A DNA stretch of 64,000 bases from positions 1-64,000 of the forward strand of contig JALUXC010000024.1 of the NCBI GenBank assembly GCA_027019165.1, in the 5' to 3' direction. The notes beneath the pieces were generated by a model, which saw only the letters and a list, made by a program, of their open reading frames with translations, had not been told where the DNA came from and ran no database searches. Numbering within the stretch: position 1 is the first letter of the stretch; each line of letters starts with the position of its first letter. Source of the DNA: Pseudophaeobacter sp. Lineage in GTDB: Bacteria > Pseudomonadota > Alphaproteobacteria > Rhodobacterales > Rhodobacteraceae. This document shows, one piece after another, positions 35,068-46,400 of the stretch. Made by a program: the position numbers and the translations under genes.

Positions 35068-36360
35068 ATGCATGACATCCGCGCGATCCGCGAAAATCCT
35101 GCCGCTTTTGACGCCGCTCTGGCGCGGCGTGGGGATGCGGCTGTCTCATCTGAGGTGCTGGCCCTCGATGAGGCGCGCCGGGCCAAGATCCAGGCCGCCG
35201 AAGAGGCACAGGCCGCCCAGAACAAGGCCGCCAAGGCCATTGGCGCGGCCAAGGCCAAGGGCGACGAGGAAGAGTTCGAACGCCTGCGCACCGAGGTTGC
35301 AGGCAAGAAGGCCGAAGTCGCCGCCCTTCAGTCCGAAGCCAAAGAGCTGGACGCCAAGCTGACCGATATGCTCGCGCGCCTGCCCAATAGCCCCGCCGCA
35401 GATGTGCCGGACGGCGCGGATGAGAATGACAATGTGGAGGTGAACCGCTGGGGCACGCCCGCAGAGCTGGATTTCGCCCCCAGGGAGCATTTCGAGATCG
35501 CGGGCGTTGCCGCCGCAATGGATTTCGAGACCGCCGCCAAGGTGTCCGGCTCGCGCTTTGTCTTCCTGAAAGGCGCCGTTGCCCGTATCCACCGGGCGCT
35601 CGCGCAGTTCATGATCGACACGCACGTCGATGAAAACGGCCTAACCGAGGTGAACTCCCCCGTTCTGGTACGGGACGAGGCCATGTATGGCACAGATAAG
35701 TTGCCGAAATTCGGCGAGGACAGCTATCAGACCACCAATGGCTGGTGGCTGGTCCCGACTTCCGAGGTGCCGCTGACCTATTCCGTCGCGGAAGAGATCC
35801 TGGATGCCAGCGCCCTGCCCATCCGCATGACCTCGCATACGCTCTGCTTCCGGTCCGAAGCCGGGTCGGCAGGCCGCGATACCTCCGGCATGCTGCGTCA
35901 GCACCAGTTCGAAAAGGTGGAGATGGTCTCGATCACCCATCCGGACGCATCTGATGCCGAACAGAAACGCATGCTGGGTTGCGCCGAAGGGATCCTGGAA
36001 AAGCTGGGCGTGGCCTATCGCACCGTGGTTCTCTGTACTGGCGACATGGGGTTCGGCGCGCGCCGCACCTTTGACATCGAAGCCTGGCTACCGGGACAAA
36101 ACGCCTATCGCGAGATTTCTTCTGTCTCCACCACCGGCGATTTCCAGGCCCGCCGCATGAACGCCCGCTTCCGCCCTGAAGGCGGCGGCAAGCCGGAATT
36201 TGTGCACACTCTGAACGGATCGGGCCTCGCCGTGGGCCGCTGCCTGATCGCGGTTCTGGAAAATGGCCAGCAGGCCGATGGGTCGGTCAAACTGCCAGAG
36301 GCGCTGGCGCCGTATCTTGGTGGCAAACTGACTCTGACCGCCGAGGGCATACTGGCCTGA
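35068..36360 (+). CDS. serS: serine--tRNA ligase
   Basis: 430 residues: N-terminal coiled-coil arm (about 30-105, Ala/Lys/Glu-rich) for the tRNA long arm, then class II catalytic core with motif 2 ([26 protein letters not shown]) and motif 3 ([20 protein letters not shown]). Charges tRNA-Ser and tRNA-Sec. The start [11 protein letters not shown] is the family start. Divergent from yajC, followed by a strong terminator. Confidence 0.97.
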   Translation: MHDIRAIRENPAAFDAALARRGDAAVSSEVLALDEARRAKIQAAEEAQAAQNKAAKAIGAAKAKGDEEEFERLRTEVAGKKAEVAALQSEAKELDAKLTDMLARLPNSPAADVPDGADENDNVEVNRWGTPAELDFAPREHFEIAGVAAAMDFETAAKVSGSRFVFLKGAVARIHRALAQFMIDTHVDENGLTEVNSPVLVRDEAMYGTDKLPKFGEDSYQTTNGWWLVPTSEVPLTYSVAEEILDASALPIRMTSHTLCFRSEAGSAGRDTSGMLRQHQFEKVEMVSITHPDASDAEQKRMLGCAEGILEKLGVAYRTVVLCTGDMGFGARRTFDIEAWLPGQNAYREISSVSTTGDFQARRMNARFRPEGGGKPEFVHTLNGSGLAVGRCLIAVLENGQQADGSVKLPEALAPYLGGKLTLTAEGILA

Positions 36361-36385
36361 TCCTTGGCCGCAGCCGCAGGAAAAG

Positions 36386-36416
36386 AAACCGGCCCTGATT
36401 GGGGCCGGTTTTTCTA
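36386..36416 (+). terminator. rho-independent terminator after serS
   Basis: AAACCGGCCC (36386-36395) pairs with GGGCCGGTTT (36402-36411) around a 6-base loop, followed by TTCTATT. It lies 26 bp past the serS stop. Read from the other strand it also follows the H1-like gene by about 45 bp. Confidence 0.85.
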
Positions 36417-36460
36417 TTCCGCAACTGGCCTGCCGCGATTGGCCATCGGCAATGGTGACA

Positions 36461-37078
36461 TTAGACCATTTTAGTCTTCTTCTTGGTTGATTTGGCCTTG
36501 GCAGACTTGCCTTTGCCCGACTTGGCTTTCGAAGGCTTTTCCGACTCCTCGCCATTCTTGCGGGCCAGGATCGCAGCCGCCTTGGCCTTTTCCCGCTCAA
36601 TTGCCTTCTTGGCCTTGGCCTTTACGCGTTTTGCCTTTTCCTTGGCCTTGGCGCGGGCCTCGGTCATCTCAAGCGCCAGCGCTTCTGCCTTTTTCGCAGC
36701 CTTGCGCGCCTTGATCTTGGCCTTGGCCGCCTTTTCCTCAGCCGCCAGCCGCGCAGCTTCGGCAGCCGCCAGCGCCGCACTCAACTCTACTTCGGCTTCG
36801 TCGACGGTGGCCTCGCCCGCCTCATTTGCCTCAGCTTTTGGAACAGTTTTTGAACGGGCTGGCTTGACGGGGCGTTTGCGTTGCGCAGTGGACCGCGCGC
36901 CCAGAAGGTCCGCAGCCGCCTGATGCAGTCGCCCGGCACGCGCCGTCCCAATTCCGGAAACCTGCGCCAGGTCTTTTGCGCTCAAGGCGGCGAGTTCCTC
37001 AACCGAAGCAACCCCTTTTTCTTGCAACGCCTTCTCAAGGACGGGGCCAACACCGGTCAGTTCGCGAATAGCTGTCAT
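36461..37078 (-). CDS. helix-hairpin-helix protein with histone H1-like Lys/Ala tail
   Basis: 205 residues. About 1-60 hold two helix-hairpin-helix turns (LTGVGPVLEKALQEKGV and VSGIGTARAGRLHQAA), as in non-specific DNA-binding domains. About 65-80 are basic, 81-118 acidic/Ala-rich, 118-175 a Lys/Ala/Glu helix likely to form a long coil, and 181-205 a KSAKAKSTKKKTK tail. The tail resembles bacterial H1-like proteins. The pairing suggests a DNA-compacting or nucleoid-tethering protein; no direct homolog is recognised. Downstream of the desaturase gene on the same strand. Confidence 0.8.
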   Translation of the reverse strand: MTAIRELTGVGPVLEKALQEKGVASVEELAALSAKDLAQVSGIGTARAGRLHQAAADLLGARSTAQRKRPVKPARSKTVPKAEANEAGEATVDEAEVELSAALAAAEAARLAAEEKAAKAKIKARKAAKKAEALALEMTEARAKAKEKAKRVKAKAKKAIEREKAKAAAILARKNGEESEKPSKAKSGKGKSAKAKSTKKKTKMV

Positions 37079-37159
37079 ATCTGCCTTTCATTGCTGATCT
37101 TCACTGCCGGACACCAAGTTCGATGACAGTTCCATGACGAAAAGGATGACACAGAAACT

Positions 37160-38113
37160 CTATCCAGGGAAGGGAACCAGACGTTTTTGCTCTTCATCCC
37201 AAAGCTTGAGCGACAAGGCCCGGACAGCCTCACCAAAGGAAATCCGGCGCGGGGCGACCTCGGGCGGCAGGTTGTAATGGCACTGGCGGAGCCGGTAGCT
37301 GGGGATGCGGGCATTGAAATGATGGATGTCATGGAGCGTGATATTGGCCACGGCAAAGTCAAAGAACCATCCGAAATCAAGGCAGGACGATCCCTGCAAG
37401 GCTGCCACCTGAGGGTTCAGGTCGGGGCGGCGGTCCCAATAGGTGTCTTCAAAATTGTGCTGCAGATAAACGAGGAAAACGCCGATCATGCCACCAAGGA
37501 AAGAGAAGACAAACCAGACCAGCACGCCGGTTGCTCCAGCCACGTAGTAAAGAAGCGAGATCATGGCAATGATCACCAGGTTGTGCAGCAGCACGCCCAT
37601 GATGCCGAACTTGGTGGTATTCTTGGGCCAACGATAGCGGATGAAATAGGTAAAGGCCGAGCCGACCGGCACCAGGATCAGCGGATTGCGATACAGCCGG
37701 TAGGTCAGCCGCTCCCAAAACCCGGCCTCTTTCCATTCGCGCAGGGTCATGGTGTGGATTTCACCGGTCTCACGATGTTCAAGATTGCCGATATTGGCGT
37801 GATGCAGGTTGTGGTTCTGCTTCATCACCTCAAAAGGCGCAAAGGTGAAGGGTGACAGCACATGGCCCGCGATCTCATTCTGGCGACGGGTCTCAAACAA
37901 GGAATGATGGCCCGTGTCATGCTGCAGCACGTAAAGCCGCACCGCCGCAAAGGCAAAGACAAGCCCGGCAGGCAGCAGGATATACCACTGCGCGACATAG
38001 GTAATCGCAACGTACAGCGACAGAAAGTAAACCGCAAAGGTGCCAAAATAGCTCAAGGACGCCAAGCGGTTGTCCTTTTGGGTGTAATCACGCGTGTAAG
38101 CTCTCAGGTCCAT
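37160..38113 (-). CDS. fatty acid desaturase
   Basis: 317 residues, membrane-bound di-iron type. Three His boxes are in order: HDTGHH (about 88), HNLHH (about 120) and HDIHHFNARIPSY (about 275). Membrane helices lie around 27-60 and 180-225. It introduces a double bond into membrane acyl chains; position unknown. No partner ferredoxin gene is adjacent. Immediately upstream of the HhH/H1-like gene. Confidence 0.92.
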   Translation of the reverse strand: MDLRAYTRDYTQKDNRLASLSYFGTFAVYFLSLYVAITYVAQWYILLPAGLVFAFAAVRLYVLQHDTGHHSLFETRRQNEIAGHVLSPFTFAPFEVMKQNHNLHHANIGNLEHRETGEIHTMTLREWKEAGFWERLTYRLYRNPLILVPVGSAFTYFIRYRWPKNTTKFGIMGVLLHNLVIIAMISLLYYVAGATGVLVWFVFSFLGGMIGVFLVYLQHNFEDTYWDRRPDLNPQVAALQGSSCLDFGWFFDFAVANITLHDIHHFNARIPSYRLRQCHYNLPPEVAPRRISFGEAVRALSLKLWDEEQKRLVPFPG

Positions 38114-38281
38114 GAGACCTCCCTTAAATACGCTCTATGACGCCCCTGTGAAATCAGCGGGGCCAACGCTTCGAATAGATCCTGCACAAGGAGGCGCCGC
38201 CTAAACGCCACCCCTCTCTATGGTAGTTTTAACGGCTTGGTAACGAATTTCAATGCATCGCAACACGCAAAACGTGCACAC

Positions 38282-38313
38282 AAAAACAGGCCGCCCTTGA
38301 ACCGGGAGGCCTG
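38282..38313 (-). terminator. terminator after der (minus strand)
   Basis: On the minus strand CAGGCC...GGCCTG (38308-38313 and 38287-38292) with inner CCC/GGG pairing is followed by TTTTTG. It lies 36 bp past the der stop and closes the yfgM-bamB-der transcript. Confidence 0.75.
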
Positions 38314-38348
38314 CCTCAAACGATATCGCTTGGGAATAGCGAGTGGGG

Positions 38349-39815
38349 TCAGTCGCGACGCCCCTGAATATGTTTGCGCAGCTTGGAGGGCGCCGCTTTC
38401 TTTTTGCCTTTGTAGGGGTTCTGATCGCCCTGCCCGCGCATTGTCAGGCGGATCGGTGTGCCCGGCATGTCGAAATCCTGCCGCAGCCCGTTGACCAGGT
38501 AGCGCGTGTAACTCGCCGGGATCTTGTCGGGATGCGAGCACATGACCACGAACCCCGGCGGACGGGTCTTGGCTTGTGTCATGTAGCGCAGCTTGATCCG
38601 CTTGCCTTGCGGTGCTGGCGGCGGGTGCTGCTCCAGCATGCCCGTCAGCCAGCGATTGAGCGCGGCTGTGGGCACCCGGCGGTTCCAGATCTCATAGGCG
38701 CGCAGGATCGCATCATGCAGACGGTCCAGCCCCTTGCCGGTCTTTGCCGAAACCGTCACCAGCGGCGCGCCGCGCAACTGGGGCAGAAGGCGTGCAAAGG
38801 CCTCTTTCAAGGCTTTCAGCTTTTCCTGCTTGTTGTCTTCAACGTCCCATTTGTTGACCGCAACCACAACCGCACGTCCTTCCCGCTCGGCCAGATCCGC
38901 TATGCGAAGGTCCTGCTGTTCAAACGGGATTTCTGCATCCAGCAGCACCACGACCACCTCGGCAAATTTCACCGCGCGCAGACCATCCGACACCGAAAGC
39001 TTTTCCAGCTTTTCCTGCACCTTGGCCTTTTTGCGCATCCCGGCCGTGTCAAAGACGCGCATCGGGGTGCCGGCCCAGTCGATCTGCAGGGAAATCGCAT
39101 CGCGGGTGATCCCGGCCTCGGGGCCGGTCAGCAGGCGATCCTCGCCAAGGATCTTGTTGATCAGCGTTGATTTACCGGCGTTTGGTCGCCCGACAACAGC
39201 AACTTGCAAGGGTTTGTCGACCGTGGGAACAGGTGCGGCCTGCTCGGCCTCTTCCTCGCTCAGATCCTCGTCCACGCTTACATCAGTGCTCGGTGCATGG
39301 TCCTCAGCGGTTTGCTCGAACTTTTCGGCAATAGGCAGCAGCTCGGAATAGAGTTCATTCATGCCCTCGCCGTGCTCACCCGACAGGCGGATCGGTTCGC
39401 CAAGCCCCAGACCATAGGCTTCAAGGACGCCCGCATCGGCAGCAGAACCTTCGGACTTATTCGCAGCCAGAATCACATGGGCAGATTTTTTGCGCAGGAT
39501 CTCAGCGAACATTTCATCCACCGGGGTCACACCTGTGCGGGCGTCGATCATGAAGAGGCAGATATCGGCCATGTCCACGGCGCGTTCAGTCAGGCGGCGC
39601 ATGCGCCCTTCGAGCGAATTGTCGGTGGCATCTTCCAGACCGGCGGTGTCAATCACGGTGAACCGAAGATCCCCGAGACGCGCCTCACCCTCGCGCAGGT
39701 CGCGCGTCACACCCGGCTGGTCATCGACCAAGGCCAGTTTCTTGCCTACAAGACGGTTGAACAGGGTGGACTTGCCCACATTCGGGCGGCCCACGATAGC
39801 GAGGGTAAAGGACAT
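38349..39815 (-). CDS. der: ribosome biogenesis GTPase Der (EngA)
   Basis: 488 residues with two tandem GTPase domains ([12 protein letters not shown] near residue 10, [13 protein letters not shown] about 210) each followed by a DTAG switch ([17 protein letters not shown]) and NKSEG/NKWD motifs, and a C-terminal KH-like domain ([12 protein letters not shown]...[13 protein letters not shown]-type). It is needed for 50S ribosome assembly. ATG 39815 gives [17 protein letters not shown], the family start. Last of the minus-strand trio. Confidence 0.97.
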   Translation of the reverse strand: MSFTLAIVGRPNVGKSTLFNRLVGKKLALVDDQPGVTRDLREGEARLGDLRFTVIDTAGLEDATDNSLEGRMRRLTERAVDMADICLFMIDARTGVTPVDEMFAEILRKKSAHVILAANKSEGSAADAGVLEAYGLGLGEPIRLSGEHGEGMNELYSELLPIAEKFEQTAEDHAPSTDVSVDEDLSEEEAEQAAPVPTVDKPLQVAVVGRPNAGKSTLINKILGEDRLLTGPEAGITRDAISLQIDWAGTPMRVFDTAGMRKKAKVQEKLEKLSVSDGLRAVKFAEVVVVLLDAEIPFEQQDLRIADLAEREGRAVVVAVNKWDVEDNKQEKLKALKEAFARLLPQLRGAPLVTVSAKTGKGLDRLHDAILRAYEIWNRRVPTAALNRWLTGMLEQHPPPAPQGKRIKLRYMTQAKTRPPGFVVMCSHPDKIPASYTRYLVNGLRQDFDMPGTPIRLTMRGQGDQNPYKGKKKAAPSKLRKHIQGRRD

Positions 39816-39887
39816 CGGACCCAACTTTTTGCGATTCAGACGCGCCCCATAGCGCATCTGGTATCTTTGGGGAAGACCTGATCGCTT

Positions 39888-41189
39888 TTACCGGAAGGCG
39901 AGCAGATCTCCCTTGGAGGAGACCACATAGAGCGTCTTGCCTGCAACAACCGGCTCTGTCGTGGCGCCTCCGGGCACCTCAACCGTGCGGGCAAGGCTGC
40001 CGTCACGCGGATCAAACAGGCGAAGCTGGCCGTCATTTGAGGCGACGATCACCTGACCACCGGCCACGATCGGTCCGTAGTGCGCAACCACCTCGCCGCG
40101 TTTACCGGGTTTGTCCTTGAGGTAGCCAGGCAGATCCACAACCCAGATCACCGCGCCGCTGGCGGCATCCAGGCGCAGCAGTTGATTTCGATCGCTGATC
40201 TGGAACAGGCTGCCACCTACAGGCCAGACCGGGCCGATGGCCCCTTCGCTCGCGGTCCAGATACGGTCTCCGTTGTCGGTGTCGATCGCCACGGTGCGCC
40301 CGGAGTGATTGCCGACAAAGGCACGCTTGCCAACCACGACTGGTGAGCCCGTCACATCGCTGATCCGTGCCAAAGTGGTGCCGACCCGCTGACCGGCCAC
40401 CGAAGCATTCCAGCGCCGTACACCGCCACGTTTGAAGCTGGCCACCAAATCGCCGGACCCGAAAGCGAAAATCACGTAGTCCCCGGCGATCACCGGTGCA
40501 GGCGCCCCAAGAACGTTCGATGGGCTTGGCGCGCCTTCCACCTGCCATGCAATCCGGCCGTCAGAGGTGTGAACCGCCCAGCCCGTGTCGTCCCCCGCCA
40601 CGAGGTAAACAAGACCGTCGCGCACAATGGGTTCGCCCGATCCGGTCGCCTCCAGTTCCTGACGCCAGATCTGCTTGCCGCTGCTCGCATCCAGCGCGGT
40701 CAGAACACCAAAGCCAGACGAGATGTAGAGGACGCCGCTGTCATAGGCCATGCCGCCACCTGTTGCCTGTCCTTCGCCCTCACGTGAGGGGATCAGGTCC
40801 GACTGCCACAAGACCTGCCCCGACGGGGAAACAGCCGACACCTGCGCGGCGCTGTCGAGTGTGTAGATCCGGCCATCTGCCACAACAGGCCGGGCCGTAA
40901 TCCGCTGACGGCGTGCATCGCCTTCCCCGATTGAGGTCGCCCAGACCAACTGAGGCGCAGCACTCAATGCCGGGTGCGATGTGCGCAGCGCCTGAAGGCC
41001 ATGGGTTTGCGCCCAAGACGCATTCACAGTTTGCTTCGGAAGTGAAATCGGCTGCGATTGGTTGACCACATCCACAGCGGTATCAGAGCGGATATCCTCG
41101 CGCTGGCCCTGCAGAATGACCTCAGGTTCAGCGCAGGCCGTCAGGACAGTCACAAGGGCCGTGCCGCAGATCAGCGCCCGCCAGCGCAT
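39888..41189 (-). CDS. bamB: PQQ-like beta-propeller lipoprotein, BamB-type outer membrane assembly factor
   Basis: 433 residues from ATG 41189 (GGAG just before it): a lipoprotein signal (MRWRALICGTALVTVLTAC) with lipobox Cys, then repeated WD-like PQQ blades such as LDASSGKQIWRQ, HTSDGRIAWQVEG, TDNGDRIWTASEG and FDPRDGSLART. It probably serves BAM-mediated outer membrane protein insertion; its neighbours YfgM and Der support this. An in-frame ATG at 41222 gives a start 11 residues longer. Confidence 0.88.
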   Translation of the reverse strand: MRWRALICGTALVTVLTACAEPEVILQGQREDIRSDTAVDVVNQSQPISLPKQTVNASWAQTHGLQALRTSHPALSAAPQLVWATSIGEGDARRQRITARPVVADGRIYTLDSAAQVSAVSPSGQVLWQSDLIPSREGEGQATGGGMAYDSGVLYISSGFGVLTALDASSGKQIWRQELEATGSGEPIVRDGLVYLVAGDDTGWAVHTSDGRIAWQVEGAPSPSNVLGAPAPVIAGDYVIFAFGSGDLVASFKRGGVRRWNASVAGQRVGTTLARISDVTGSPVVVGKRAFVGNHSGRTVAIDTDNGDRIWTASEGAIGPVWPVGGSLFQISDRNQLLRLDAASGAVIWVVDLPGYLKDKPGKRGEVVAHYGPIVAGGQVIVASNDGQLRLFDPRDGSLARTVEVPGGATTEPVVAGKTLYVVSSKGDLLAFR

Positions 41190-41290
41190 CCCGGCTCCAA
41201 AGAAGATTTCAGCTGACTTCATAGTCCTGCCCCGCATGTCCGTCCTGTTTTGGCCGCGCATTTTTGCGCGAACGTTCATTGTGTTACGGC

Positions 41291-41962
41291 TTACCCTTCG
41301 GACGCGTCCGCCGCATCCGGTTTTCCACCCAGAGCGACAATCACTTGAGTTGCCCGGTCTTTCAAGTCCCGACTGACAGTTGCATCGGCAACGATCTCCC
41401 GCAGACGCGCGATTGCGGCACCCGTATCTCCCTCCTGGACGTCCAAAAGAGCGAGTTGTTCAGAGGCCAGGAGGGCGAGCGGGGCACCCGGCTGAGCCAG
41501 CGCCTCATATTGGATCCGTCGATCGGACACGCCAAGGCTGTCCGCCTGCAGGGCCAAAGCCTTAAAGCTGGCGATATGGCGGTAGATCAGGTCAAGCTCT
41601 CCATTCGCTGCGACCTCGGACAAAAGGGAAGCTGCATCTTCGGTTTGCCCTGCCTCTGCAAGAGCACCGGCCTGCATCATTTTGGCAATCGCAGCGCCAG
41701 TTTCTGTGCTGGCGGGAACCGAGGCCAAAGCAGCCGCGCGATCTTGGGGGGCATCGGCAGCCAATGCCGCAACCATCACATCCCCGAGATCCTGCGCCGC
41801 GGTTTGTTCCTTGGCCTTGCTGTATTCGCGCCAGGCCGCCCCGCCGACGATCAGGACGACGGCCAGCCCACCGATCCAGCCGTATCGTTTGAACATCAAG
41901 AACAAGCGGTCGCGGCGAACTTCTTCTGTCACCTCATCGATAAAGCTGTCGGTGTCGCTCAT
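41291..41962 (-). CDS. YfgM-like tetratricopeptide membrane protein
   Basis: 223 residues, start MSDTDSFIDEVTEEVRRDRLFLMFKRYGWIGG then one N-terminal membrane helix (GGLAVVLIVGGAAW) and a TPR-like periplasmic domain (AKMMQAGALAEAGQTEDAASLLSEVAANGELDLIYRHIASFKAL). YfgM in E. coli assists the Sec translocon; the order yfgM-bamB-der is widely conserved and supports the call. First gene of that minus-strand transcript. Confidence 0.82.
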   Translation of the reverse strand: MSDTDSFIDEVTEEVRRDRLFLMFKRYGWIGGLAVVLIVGGAAWREYSKAKEQTAAQDLGDVMVAALAADAPQDRAAALASVPASTETGAAIAKMMQAGALAEAGQTEDAASLLSEVAANGELDLIYRHIASFKALALQADSLGVSDRRIQYEALAQPGAPLALLASEQLALLDVQEGDTGAAIARLREIVADATVSRDLKDRATQVIVALGGKPDAADASEG

Positions 41963-42233
41963 GGATATGTCCCTGGTGCACTTGGCCTTGGCCGGTATGT
42001 TGAACTTTTCTGCTTCTCATATCCTGCCTTTGGGGCCAAGCCAAGAGCCGCTATCGCCTTCATCTCCGCCGAAATCTCGGACAAAAGTGAAAAAATGTGA
42101 ACTGAACCGCTTTGTTTAGTATGGACAATGACTACATGTTGAATATGTCTGTGCACGGGTGTCTGGCGGAACCCTTTTTTTGATTGGCTGATCCTTGATC
42201 GGCAAGCGCTCATTTTTGTGAGAGAGGCCCGAA

Positions 42234-43487
42234 ATGCGTTTGATACCCCTTCTGACCGCCATCGCGGTGACCGTCGGATTGTATTTCCTCGTCTTTGAAC
42301 GAGACGAGCTTTTTGCCTTTGCCCGCGGGGAGACCGCCAGCGACGCTGCCGCGTCAGCCACCGAGAAAACCGAAACCAACACGCCGCCCGCGACCTCAGA
42401 GGCCTCGGTCAAGAATCGCATCGGCGTCGTTGCCCTGCGCAGCGAGGCGCGTCCTTTGGACAGCGCCGTGATCCTGCGGGGGCAGACCCAGGCCGCACGT
42501 CAGGTCGAGGTGCGCGCGGAAACCACCTCAACCGTCGTTTCTGATCCTTTGCGCAAAGGGGCACAGGTCAAAGCTGGGGATCTTCTGTGCGAACTTGACC
42601 CTGGCACGCGCCATGCCGCCCATCAAGAAGCCAAAGCCCGTCTGACCGAAGCAAAAGCCCGCGCGCCCGAGGCAGAAGCCCGTCTTGAAGAAGCCGAAGC
42701 GCGTCTGCATGAAGCTCAGATCAACCTTGTGGCCGCGCAGAAGCTTTCGCAGGGCGGCTATGCTTCGGAGACGCGACTGGCTGCTGCAGAGGCCAGCGAA
42801 AGATCAGCCGTGGCCGGGGTTGAAGCAGCAAAAGGCGGGCTTGAAACCGCCCGCGCCGGGATCGAATCCGCTCAGGCGGCCGTTGCCGCCGCTGCCAAAG
42901 AAATCTCGCGCCTGACAATCACCGCACCTTTTGACGGCCTTTTGGAAAGCGACACTGCCGAGGTCGGCAGCCTGATGCAGCCGGGCAGCCTGTGTGCGAC
43001 GGTCATTCAACTCGATACGATCAAGCTGGTTGGCTTTGTTCCCGAAACCGAAGTGAACCGGGTCGTTCTTGGTGCCCTTGCCGGGGCCGAACTGGCCAAT
43101 GGCATGCGCGTTCAGGGGAACGTCACCTTTGTCAGCCGCTCCGCCGACATGACCACCCGGACATTCGAGGTCGAAATCGCCGTCGACAACAGCGATCTCA
43201 AGATCCGTGACGGGCAGACGGCTGATATCGCCATCTCTGCCGAAGGCACAAAGGCCCACAAGCTGCCGCAATCCGCGCTGACCCTCAACAATGAGGGACG
43301 TTTGGGGGTGCGCATCGTGCGCGAGGACAAGACTGCAGGATTTGCTCTGATCGACCTGCTGCGGGATACTGCAGATGGTGTTTGGGTTGCCGGACTGCCT
43401 GAACAGGCGGACGTCATCGTCGTCGGGCAGGACTTTGTCACCGAAGGGGTGGCGGTAGAGCCGACCTATCGGGAGGCGAGCCAATGA
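42234..43487 (+). CDS. RND efflux periplasmic adaptor subunit
   Basis: 417 residues. An N-terminal membrane helix (LIPLLTAIAVTVGLYFLVF) takes the place of a lipoprotein signal; lipoyl half-motifs (VEVRAETTSTVVSDPLRKGAQVKAGDLLCELDP and ITAPFDGLLESDTAEVGSLMQPG) flank a long Ala/Glu-rich hairpin (about 145-220). It bridges the inner-membrane pump and an outer-membrane channel. GAGAGG precedes ATG 42234. Its stop overlaps the permease start (ATGA). Confidence 0.92.
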   Translation: MRLIPLLTAIAVTVGLYFLVFERDELFAFARGETASDAAASATEKTETNTPPATSEASVKNRIGVVALRSEARPLDSAVILRGQTQAARQVEVRAETTSTVVSDPLRKGAQVKAGDLLCELDPGTRHAAHQEAKARLTEAKARAPEAEARLEEAEARLHEAQINLVAAQKLSQGGYASETRLAAAEASERSAVAGVEAAKGGLETARAGIESAQAAVAAAAKEISRLTITAPFDGLLESDTAEVGSLMQPGSLCATVIQLDTIKLVGFVPETEVNRVVLGALAGAELANGMRVQGNVTFVSRSADMTTRTFEVEIAVDNSDLKIRDGQTADIAISAEGTKAHKLPQSALTLNNEGRLGVRIVREDKTAGFALIDLLRDTADGVWVAGLPEQADVIVVGQDFVTEGVAVEPTYREASQ

Positions 43488-46400
43488 TCGGCATCGTCTC
43501 ATGGGCCGCAGACCGGGCCCGTATGGTTCTGGCCTTTATTCTGATCTCGCTCCTTGTGGGCGGGTTTGCCTATGTGAGCCTTCCAAAAGAGGGCGAGCCT
43601 GACATCGATATCCCGATGCTGCACGTATCGGTGCAGTTTCCCGGCATTTCGGCCGAAGACAGCGAAAGCCTGCTGATCAAGCCGATGGAATCCGAGCTGG
43701 TGGATCTTGACGGCCTCAAAGAGATGACGGCCACGGCTTCAGAGAATTACGCCGGGGTGCTGCTCGAATTCGACTTTGGCTGGGACAAAAGCGCGACCAT
43801 CGCCGATGTGCGCGATGCCATGAACTCGGCCCAGGCGGATTTTCCCGATGGTGCCGAACAATATGTCATCACCGAGATCAACTTTTCCGAATTCCCCATC
43901 GTGATCGTGAACCTCTCTGGCGATGTGCCAGAGCGCACAATGGCACGTATCGCCAAACAGTTGCAGGACGATATCGAAGCGCTGGATGCGGTGCTTGAGG
44001 CGCCAATCGCAGGCAACCGCGATGAGATGGTCGAGGTGGTGATCGATCCCTTGCGGCTTGAATCCTATAACGTAACCGCGCTTGAACTGATCACCGTTGT
44101 TCAGAACAACAACCAGCTGATCGCGGCCGGTGAGGTTGAAACATCGCAAGGGACCTTCTCGATCAAGATCCCCTCGTCCTTCAACGACGTGCGCGACATC
44201 TATGCCCTGCCGATCAAGACCAACGGTGATCGCGTGGTCAAATTGGGAGAGCTGGCCCAGATCAACTACACCTTTGAAGACCGCAAAGGCACCGCCCGCT
44301 TTGACGGCGAGGATACGGTTGCCCTGCAGGTGGTGAAGCGCAAGGGCTATAACCTGATCGACACCGTGGATCTGGTGAAAGAGACCCTTGCGAAGGCGCA
44401 GGAAAAATGGCCGCCAGAGCTGCGCGCCGCGATCGCAGTTGGCACCTCCAACGATCAGAGCCGCGTGGTGGGGTCGATGGTCAGCCAGCTCGAAGGCTCG
44501 GTGCTGACTGCGATTGCGCTGGTAATGATCGTAGTGCTGTCTTCGCTCGGCAGCCGCGCCGCGCTTTTGGTTGGCTTTGCGATCCCGACCTCGTTCCTTT
44601 TGTGCTTTGCCCTTCTGGCGCTGATGGGGATTTCCGTCTCCAACATCGTGATGTTCGGTCTGATTCTGGCCGTGGGGATGCTGGTGGATGGCGCCATCGT
44701 GGTGGTGGAATACGCCGACAAGCGCATCAAGGAGGGCACAGGCCCGATGCACGCCTATGTGGAGGCGGCGCAGCGGATGTTCTGGCCGGTGGTCTCTTCG
44801 ACGGCGACGACGCTCTGCGCCTTTTTGCCGATGCTGTTCTGGCCCGGTGTGCCGGGTGAATTCATGGGCATGCTGCCGGTGACGCTGATCTTTGTGCTCT
44901 CTGCCTCGCTGGTGGTGGCCCTGGTCTACCTGCCGGTGATGGGCGGTGTGTCAGGCCGGATCAGCCGCGTATTCGAGGGCACCTCGAACGGGCTGCGTGC
45001 GGTTCTGCCATGGTGGCCCCTGCGCGCCCTGCTGGTGCCTCCGGCAATCTGGGGCATGTTCGGCGGCGCCATGCAGATGCTGAACCCGGCTTACCTGCTC
45101 CCTGAGCAAGCGGCCTCTGACATGCCCACGGCCCTGCCCGCTATCTTTGGCGCGCTGGTCTTTGTGCTGTCGGCCTTTGCAGCCTCCATCACACTCGGTG
45201 CAGCGCGAATCGAGCGCAAGCCAAAGTCGGTTTCTGCCGGGTATCGCCACACCCCCTTTGGCTATGTCATCAAGTTCATCGCAGGCAATCCTTTCATGCC
45301 GCTGATCACGATCGCTGTGGTGGCCTTCAGCATCATGACCGTGTTCAAAACCTTCGGTGAGAACAACTATGGCGTCGAATTCTTTGTCGACTCCGAACCC
45401 GAACAGGCAACCGCATTCGTGCGGGCGCGGGGCAATATCTCGCTTGAAGAAAAAGACGAGATGGTCCGCCAGGCCGAAGAGGTGATCAAGGCGCACCCTG
45501 CGGTGATCAACGTCTTCTCCTTTGCCGGTGAAGGCGGGCTGGACACCGGCGGCCCCGGCGGCGGGCAGTCGCCGCAGGATACCATCGGTCAGGTCCAGTT
45601 CGAGATCATCCCCTGGGAGGATCGTCCAAAAGAGACAGAAACCTGGTTCTTTGGTCTTTTGACGCGCGAAGTGACGGCAACGGCTTTTGACGGCAATACC
45701 GTGCTCGATGAGCTGAGCGCCGAGCTGGACAAGCTTCCGGGCTTTGTCACCGAACTCAATGCGCTGGAACAGGGGCCCGGCTCGGGCAAGCCTATCCACC
45801 TGCGCATCAAGGGTGACGGCTGGGAGGATCTGACATCGGCCACCGAAACCGCCCGCGCCTATTTCGACAAAATGCCGGGGCTGAAACTGGTGGAGGACAC
45901 CCTGCCCCTGCCCGGCATCGACTGGCAGATCGACGTGGATGTGGAAAAGGCCGGCCGCTACGGCGCCGATGTGGCCACCGTGGGCGCCATGGTGCAGCTG
46001 GTGACACGCGGCATCCTTCTGGACACCATGCGGGTCGATAGTTCCGACGAAGAGATCGAGATCCGCGTGCGCCTGCCAGACGAAGACCGGGTTCTGTCGA
46101 CGCTGGACACCCTCAAGGTGCGCACCTCGGACGGTCTTGTGCCGCTCAGCAATTTCATCACCCGCAAGCCGGTGCCAAAGCTGGCGCAAATCAGCCGCGT
46201 GCAGCAGCAAAGGTACTATGACGTAAAGGCAGACTTTGAACCCGGCCTCAGCAAAGTTGTGATGTCGCATCCCGACACCGGAGAAGACCGGATCCTCGCG
46301 CTGGTCAAATCCGCACCGGAGGGGTCCGAGGGTGAGTTTACCGGTCCAAATGGTCAGCAGCTGATGCTCTTTGCCCTTGATCAGGCTGACACGGCAGGAG

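Noticed and set aside
42187-42203. GCTGATC-CTT-GATCGGC inverted repeat upstream of the RND operon
   Set aside because: One mismatch and short arms; common by chance. Kept only as a weak operator candidate.
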